Source: Bugulina stolonifera
Lineage: Eukaryota; Bryozoa; Gymnolaemata; Cheilostomatida; Bugulidae
Assembly (NCBI GenBank): GCA_935421135.1
Contig: OW285197.1
Span: 4,087,350 to 4,151,349, forward strand
Reading direction: 5' to 3'
DNA length: 64,000 nucleotides
Below are positions 58,201 through 64,000 of the stretch, in pieces (the stretch's first letter is position 1; each line of letters starts with the position of its first letter). The notes under the pieces were generated by a model. That model was given only the letters and a program-made list of their open reading frames with translations, was not told where the DNA came from and did not search any database. A program made the translations under genes and the position numbers.

Positions 58201-59458
58201 CTCTGCCCAGAAGGTTGAGATTAGGTATTTTGCTGATTACAAAATGAAGGGGTTTCTCTTGCTGACCTCCTACTTTGGTGTTGAGTGTACACGTGCCTAT
58301 AATCTCTATCGGGTGATGGGTAGCTGACTCATAGTGAATCAGTGGTGGTTGCAGTGTAGGTGGTCCTAGTCTTCTCCAATTGTGTTCTGATAGAAAGTTG
58401 TCTCCTGCTCCTGTGTCCACTTCTAGTTGCAGTGGCTGTCCTTGAAGAATTAATTCTACTTGAATTTGTGGAACAGCATGTACTGTTTTTAGAGCCCTCA
58501 CAGTATTTAATGGCTGAGAGTTCACCTTCTTTTTCTTGCGGCAGACTGCTTCTAGATGTCCTGTTATCTTGCAGTAGTTGCATGCAGCATTCTTGTATCT
58601 GCAGTCCCTTTGATTATGATTTGTCCTTCCACAGCAGTTACATGGTGAAGCTGTTTGTGAGTGTGTCTTTGTTGCTGGAGCTGTCTTCTTCTTCTGTAGC
58701 AAGTGTAGTGCATTGGTTGTTCCATGGACAGTTTCCTTGGCTACCTTGGCTGCTTCTTCCGCTTCGGCTGCTACCTCTATTGCTCTGTTGAAAGTTAAAT
58801 CTCTATCTTTCATTTTGAAAAGTGCTTTTAGAATGGCTTCATTTCCTACTGAACATATGAATCTTGTCCGTAAGGCTTCATCCTGGGGATCCTGAATAGA
58901 TGTGAAGTCGCATGTGGCTGCGTCATGCCGAATCCTAGCTGCTAATTCTGGAATTGTCTCTCCTGGTTTTCTGTTCATGTCACTTCAGAATCTGTACGTC
59001 TCTCTGATGATAAAAGTCCTTGGGTTATATTGAGTCATCATATAGTTGTAGATTTCCTCCATTTCCAGTTTCTGTATGTCTTTTCTTGGCTGTTGCTCTG
59101 TCCAATCCTTCAGTTGTTTGTATATAGCAGTAGATTGGTTAGTCAAGAATACCTGTGGTACTTTTTCATCTGTGATAGAGTGAGACTGGATAAAAGTAGT
59201 GAACCTTGAGAAGTAATCGGTCCATAGTTCCGTATTCGGATTGAATGCGGTGAAACTTGGTGTGGTTTGCACTTGTCTGCCTGTTGATTGAGCAAGTAAT
59301 TTCATCTGTTCTGCATGCTGTGATCTTTGTTCCTCCAGCTGCCTTTCCAGATGTTCCTTCTGCTGCTCCATCTGTTCCTTCTGCTGCTCCATCTGTTCCT
59401 TCTGTTGAGCAATTTGTTAGGCTAGCAAGGTAACTAGTTGTTCAGTTGTAGTAGCCAT
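55286..59458 (-). pseudogene. Gag-Pol of the nested retrotransposon, one frame with four in-frame stops
   Basis: From the ATG at 59458 to 55286 a single frame of about 1,390 codons can be followed with no frameshift. Four stops interrupt it: near 59418, 58983, 57657 and 55875. Order: Gln/Glu-rich coiled coil (MEQQKEQ repeats), Gag core, zinc knuckles (CNCCGRTNHNQRDC), protease (VDTGAGDNF), reverse transcriptase (VYLDDILVSG), RNase H (ISCDASAVGLG), the integrase zinc finger (CTTCREHQNQ) and core (DHAINFMG, TDNGTSFTS, GAAERMVGSF). The Gag stop falls where the related element has a leucine. As written it cannot make a full polyprotein. Confidence 0.82.
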
Positions 59459-59554
59459 AGTTGTTTGACCAATATGCAAGTCAAATTCATCTTTGGTTCA
59501 GATGGCAGCTGATGAGTTGATACTTGATACGTGGTTAATCCTCGTCGCCAAATC

Positions 59555-59776
59555 TGTTGTATTCTTCTAACAGTTTATTTAATGTCTTATGTTACTGCTC
59601 AATCTCAACTCTGACTTCACCATATAGCAGAAGTGTTTATATACCCAAAAATATATCTAATATCTTACAGCTATAAGCTATTCTAGCCAAAAGCTAGCTT
59701 TGCACATAATATGACAGGAGACGATGACTCCAACAAAACACAAGAGTAATTATTGTCATATTATAATGTCTCAACA
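59555..59776 (-). repeat. 5' LTR of the nested retrotransposon
   Basis: 222 bp; ends at 59776 with the duplication GATAT following. Confidence 0.9.
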
Positions 59777-60025
59777 GATATGCAAGCTACTGGTAGCTAC
59801 TAAGCTGGCACCTTGTTAAATGTACAACTACAATGTTTATATTATAGGCTATCATATCCTGTAGAGCTACTTTGTATGCAAGCTTACTTTATCCTACTAA
59901 ATGTATAAAGATGGAAAACTTATAAATAGATAGTCAGTCAAGTAATGAGTTCAGTAAACGGATAACTAAAGAAGTAATAGATTGTATCTCATGGTCAGAA
60001 ATAAAATTCTTGAAGAACACAGCAT
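59777..60025 (+). repeat. Remainder of the 5' LTR of the outer retrotransposon
   Basis: Aligns with 61806-62044. TATA-like and AATAAA sequences (near 60000) are present. TTTGGTGACGAGGAT follows at about 60028. Confidence 0.75.
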
Positions 60026-60860
60026 CTTTGGTGACGAGGATACTGAATACTATTTTCTTCAGCTAACAGAGCAGCTAGCTCAACAGAAAGAGCAGATGGA
60101 GCAACAAAGAGAGCAGATGGAGCAACAGAAGAATGAGAATAATCAATTGGTGGAATCGTTGGTGCAAAGACAGGAGAAAGGCAGTTTAGATTATTTTCTA
60201 CGGTTTACTACATTTATGGAAACCAATTCCATTTCAGATAAAAAAGCGCCACACATCTTTTAACCAGTCAGTCAAGGATTGTCTACAAACAGTTAGTAGA
60301 ATGGGCCGATCAACAGACACCCAAGGAGGAGGTAAACAGAGTGACCATGAAGGAGATACAGGATTATATGATGAGACAATATAATTCAAGGACATTCATC
60401 GTCAGAGAAAGATATCATTTCTTGAGCAACATGAAGCGGAACCCTAGAGAGACGATTCAAGAACTTGCAGCCAGAATCAGACGGGATGCAACTACATGTG
60501 TTTTTGCTAGTATTGCAGATGCACAGGTTGAGGCTCTTCGTACCAGGCTCATTTGTTCAGTCGAGAATGAGGTCATTCTCAAAGCACTCTTCAAACTCAA
60601 GGACGAGGAAATCGCTTTCAACAAAGCCATTCAGATGGCCATCGAGATGGAAGAAGCTGCAAAAGTGGCAAAGGAGACAGTGTATGGTACTGCAAATCCA
60701 GTTAGAGCAGTGAGAAAGGAGACAAACCCAAACATGATGACCTAACTTTTCAAATGAACAGGGATGCTTCAGATGTGGGAAGAATAATCACATAACAGCA
60801 GATTGCAGACATCAGAAGTCAATCTGTAACTACTGCGGATTTTGGGACATCTACATGTAC
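60026..60860 (+). pseudogene. Gag remnant of the outer retrotransposon
   Basis: A coiled-coil part (EQMEQQREQMEQQ, near 60090), then a frame change near 60262. The Gag core 60341-60745 contains NMKRNPRETIQELAARIRRD, similar to the nested element. After another break comes a CCHC knuckle CFRCGKNNHITADC (near 60773). At least two frame breaks. Confidence 0.7.
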
Positions 60861-61003
60861 AAGCAGTGTGTCGAAAGAAGCAGCAAGGGGCTACGACAGC
60901 TAAACCTTTCAATCTTGTCCAGACAGTCAACAGTATCTACAGGAAATCACACATTCAGTTGTAGGTACAGTTACATGTACAAGATCATACCGTAAAGCTG
61001 GAA

Positions 61004-61381
61004 GTGGACGCAGGAGTGGGGGACAACTTCTTATCTCAAGAAAGATGGAAGGAGATCGGCAGTTCTCCACTCATTAACTCTAGTATTCGCTATGAACCAG
61101 CGCCCAATGATAGAGTAGAAGTTCTAGGAGTTTGTACAGTCAACGCCCAGTTAGATACTACTCGTAAGAAAACACAGTTTGTGGTCAGTAAGGTGCCCTA
61201 CTGGGAAGGGATGGTACAAGACAACTCTGTGGATGAACTTCTCCAATTACACAAATCAAAGGGAGTCAAGCAATGCAGGCCAGATGTCAGCCTACTGGAA
61301 GGATGCCAAAGACTCAACTCACAAGCAGTTTTCCCCGGAATACCTGCTAAAGTATCAGAGGAAGCTAGTAACATGTGGTAA
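61004..61381 (+). pseudogene. Protease remnant of the outer retrotransposon
   Basis: MDAGVGDNFLSQERW corresponds to DTGAGDNFLSEHNW of the nested element, with the catalytic DTG changed to DAG, so it is probably inactive. The end runs past a deletion junction near 61320. Confidence 0.65.
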
Positions 61382-61393
61382 CTCACCAAGTAA

Positions 61394-61772
61394 GTTGTTG
61401 AAGGAGAACAATATTAGCCAGATACAAATACATAAGTTTAGAGTGGGAACACCATGTTTTACTTTGTACTTGGGACCAAGACGGGATACCGGCAGTGGTA
61501 GTCTAGGTTCTCGGAAGCAGGAATCTGGAAAAGGCATCACAGCCAGCTGCAACTCAGATGCGTCTCTGAAGAAGATGCAGAACCACCAGTGGACCTACAA
61601 TGCATCATCGTACAGCATTTCACCGCAACCAAAAAGATTACCTGAATCATCTTCGCTCGTAAGAAAACCTACCAGATGTGCCAACCCTAGATTACCTAAT
61701 GGATCTGAATATGGCCGGAACAATCCCAGAAGGTCAAAACAAAATCATAACAAGAATCCTAAATATTGCTGA
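61394..61772 (+). pseudogene. Integrase C-terminal remnant of the outer retrotransposon
   Basis: VGTPCFTLYLGPRRD matches VGTPCYALYCGPRRN of the nested element's integrase tail. Everything from reverse transcriptase to the integrase core is deleted before it. Confidence 0.65.
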
Positions 61773-61797
61773 AATAGACTTCAAGCTAGTAGGGTGG

Positions 61798-62044
61798 TGT
61801 TATGGATATGCAAGCTGTAGCTACTAAGCTGACAGCTTGTTAAATGTACAATTACAATGTTTATTTATAGGCTATAATAATATACTGTAGAGCTATTTTG
61901 TATGCCAGCTTGCTTTCCCCTGCAATAAAGATGGAGAACTTATAAATAGATAGTCAGTCAAGTAATGAGTTCAGTAAATGGATAACTAAAGAAGTAATAG
62001 ATTGTATCTCATGCTCAGAAATAAACTTCCTTAAGAACACGACA
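61798..62044 (+). repeat. 3' LTR of the outer retrotransposon
   Basis: TGTTATGGATATGCAAGCT start, as in the split 5' LTR. A purine-rich AGTAGGGTGG precedes it. Confidence 0.75.
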
Positions 62045-62593
62045 TTGTCATAAATGCAGTAATGCAACAGTTATTCAAACCAACTGAGAGGGGTGTAAAT
62101 GTGTCATGAAAACATGGCAGAACTGAGGTACTCTCTTGTAACAAGCAGAATTTTACCAAAAACACAGCGAATAACTAGACCCCAATTTCTGTTTAAAGCT
62201 TAGACTTGGAATAGCTGATTAGAAGAGGGTAGTGGGTACTGCTAACAATAATTCCCACCTACTTACCTATGCTGGAATTTCAGCTAAGTTAACCACATTT
62301 AATTTAATTGGCTAGGCTTTGCTATGTAACAACTTTCATTTTTTGTTTCTACAGTTACAGAGTAAACAAAGTTTACGCCCTTTGCAAATTCAATATGTCA
62401 GAATGACAGATTGCAGTGTTTTCTATTTGCCTAAAACAGACAAACGGAATATATTACATGTATATGAATTTCTGTTGTATATTGCAAATATAATAACCTG
62501 CATAACATAATTACTAATAATTGCTAATTTCGGTAGTACTTTAATAACTAGAAACTTGTTTTGGGATAAGTATAATCAATATAATTTATAGAA
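62045..62593. other. AT-rich intergenic stretch
   Basis: Nothing recognised. Confidence 0.5.
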
Positions 62594-62880
62594 AGGGAGC
62601 TACCGTGGTTAGGGCTCTGGACTTTCATGCAGGAGTCCCAGGTTCAATTCCTATATGGGTTATTGGCGGTGTTAGGAAGGGCATCCTGTGCTACATCAGT
62701 AACTTTGCCATTGGTGAAGTGCCTTCTCCACCCCAAATTAGAAAAAATGCAGATTTTCTTTCGATCTTTGCTTTCTTACCTGCGATTAATAGTGGGAAGA
62801 AAGTTTGGTAAGTTGTTTATAATCAGTATAGAGAGTTCAGGCTTCAAGGTCTAATGGGACTAAGAGCTGGAACTAACTTA
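62594..62880 (+). repeat. tRNA-derived SINE
   Basis: GGGAGCTACCGTGGTTAGGG holds an A box and GGTTCAATTCC a B box at tRNA spacing (62594-62655), followed by an unrelated body. Same class as the heads at 22262 and 23205 but not the same sequence. Confidence 0.6.
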
Positions 62881-62989
62881 GCTATGAAAGCAGACTCTAT
62901 CCAAGTAGTATTCTAGATGTGTCTTATTGATATCCAAGCCTCAACTGACAGTACAATGAAAGAGTTATTTAAGCTCTTATACATGTAGT

Positions 62990-63225
62990 TGTTGTAGAGG
63001 ACGTGGGCCATTGCTTAGGCTCATTAAAAAGTCAAGGATTGACTAAGGTCCAGTGTTTACACTCATGAAGAGTGTGGTAAGAATCTTATACGAGTATGGA
63101 GACGAGCTCGGGCGCTAAAGGTCTAGAGGACCAAGGCTAAAGCTTCCTACTTGCAAGAGTAAGACTTGTAGGTTTGAGTTAGGAGATGTTGCTTTATTGA
63201 AGCGAAATCAACAACTACAAACATG
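62990..63225 (+). repeat. Third copy of the 16.5/19.5-kb repeat family
   Basis: GTAGGTTTGAGTTAGGAGAT followed by TGTTGCTTTATTGAAGCG matches the outer part of the inverted pair. Confidence 0.55.
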
Positions 63226-63919
63226 TACTCCTTACTAAAATTAACCTCATTTAACTAATTTTACTTAATTCAACTAAGCTCCCTTGTAAAAATATTATAT
63301 TTATGGTTTTATGTACCTGTGTTCATCAGTCCAATGGAGTAATGTGAATGAAGTGCACAAGTACATTATATGTACATATACACAGTTTACATTTGATTAT
63401 TGTTTTGATTCTGTTTTGATTTTGTTTTCTGTGTTCTACAATTGTACCTATAAACAGTGTAGAAGTGCCTACGAATAATCAGACTCAAAGGTATGAAAGG
63501 ATTTTGTTTCTTGCCATTCAACGGTCAAAAGATTAATCACATTGTTGCATATTATTAACAACGCCTAAATTCCCCCCCCCCGCAATGTTTACCAAACCCA
63601 CCAAATGTAGGATAATGATCACATCACTCAACTTGTCAAATTGGCAATAAATCGGTCACTGTTTGTGGGGAAATAAAAATATGTGTGTGTTACCTCTACT
63701 TCCTGGTACAATTGTTTTCTCAGAACTTCAACTTAGTGACGGACAAAATTTAGTATATAATGCAACTTCAAAGTTACAAGCGTTATGGGGCCAAGTATTT
63801 GATTCTCGTCTTGTGATACCAAACTACAGTTTAGTTCACAACGTAATTACTTAAAGAACTGATATCAGATTCTAGCAAAATTTTTGACAAAAATCAGGAA
63901 TGACATCATACTTTAACAT
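63226..63919. other. AT-rich stretch, possibly containing an LTR
   Basis: No gene. A run of ten or more C at about 63573. If the next feature is a primer-binding site, an LTR should end at about 63918 (TTTAACA), but its start could not be placed. Confidence 0.35.
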
Positions 63920-63938
63920 TGGTGCCCGAACACCCAAT
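63920..63938 (+). promoter_or_regulatory. Possible retrotransposon primer-binding site
   Basis: TGGTGCCCGAACACCCAAT resembles tRNA-complementary primer sites (TGG start, GCCCGAAC core) and follows a CA-T. An ATG at 63987 could start gag beyond the window edge. Confidence 0.35.
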
Positions 63939-64000
63939 CCTGGTTATTATCAGTTTTTGTGTAAGTAGAAACAGTCTTAAAATACCATGGAGAATAGAAC

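Larger units (their letters stand above)
55037..59776 (-). mobile_element. LTR retrotransposon (Gypsy type), minus strand, recent, nested
   Basis: LTRs 55037-55258 and 59555-59776 are 222 bp each (TGTTG...CAACA) and differ at about two positions, which shows a recent insertion. Perfect 5-bp duplication GATAT (55032-55036, 59777-59781). One long reading frame encodes Gag, protease, reverse transcriptase, RNase H and integrase in that order. After the 5' LTR the sequence TTTGGCGACGAGGATTAACC is the likely primer-binding region. Confidence 0.9.
55025..62044 (+). mobile_element. LTR retrotransposon with internal deletion, host of a nested insertion
   Basis: The 5' LTR starts TGTTATGGATAT at 55025 and is interrupted at 55036 by the element at 55037-59776. 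It resumes at 59777 and ends near 60025. The 3' LTR is 61798-62044. The internal part has the sequence TTTGGTGACGAGGAT after the 5' LTR, gag, zinc knuckle, a protease remnant and an integrase tail. Reverse transcriptase and most of integrase are gone. Gag resembles that of the nested element, so the two are related families. Flanks TTGTT and TTGTC are a 4-of-5 duplication. Confidence 0.75.

Overview
The window is metazoan nuclear DNA made mostly of mobile elements in an AT-rich, gene-poor background. Evidence: spliceosomal introns, LTR retrotransposons with TATA boxes and AATAAA signals, tRNA-derived SINE heads, a hAT-like non-autonomous element, and three Maverick/Polinton (adintovirus-like) elements. 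Host phylum cannot be fixed from this sequence; an aquatic invertebrate such as a sponge is a guess. No intact host gene was found. One broken host-like gene (about 49.9-51.4 kb) has repeated features suggesting a Tubby-C/scramblase-like fold.

Layout. 1-8308: an LTR (family R, TGTAATGG...CCATTACA) split by Polinton-like element A (287-8168, 6-bp target duplication GTCGTC). 8598-9400: an uninterrupted R LTR. 10282-14990: a minus-strand LTR retrotransposon with GTTTC target duplication and broken gag and pol. 16.5-19.56 kb: a pair of inverted repeats about 470 bp long. 19.6-24.8 kb: AT-rich DNA with SINE heads, small duplications and a 59-bp hairpin. 24779-34782: Polinton-like element C (AATGTA duplication). 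35690-44390: another R LTR split by Polinton-like element B (36320-44231, CGGACT duplication). 44.4-54.3 kb: AT-rich DNA with the broken host-like gene. 54257-54984: hAT-like element. 55025-62044: an LTR retrotransposon whose 5' LTR is itself interrupted by a second one (55037-59776). 62-64 kb: SINE head, a dispersed repeat, and a possible start of one more LTR element.

Main result. The three Polinton-like elements split the usual Polinton gene set. C carries the whole virion and integration set with no visible break: packaging ATPase, DDE integrase with chromodomain, penton, two core/membrane-active-type small proteins, major capsid protein and adenain-like protease. It has no DNA polymerase. 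A and B carry only replication genes: a protein-primed-type PolB with zinc fingers and an OTU-like domain, and a divergently transcribed acidic/basic plus tandem OB-like protein. They have no capsid, ATPase or integrase. All three share two things: about 31 terminal bases (26 identical between A and C), and an internal block with two divergent promoters around a large palindrome built of short repeats. Inward of those 31 bases the terminal repeats of A/B and of C are unrelated, so A/B and C are not simply deletion products of one another. The arrangement fits a two-component or helper/satellite Polinton system in which C's integrase and capsid could serve A/B-type elements. A and B here are damaged copies: both PolB genes have frameshifts and are cut short by the right terminal repeat at different points. 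A competing explanation, that each is a deletion derivative of a different full-length Polinton, remains open.
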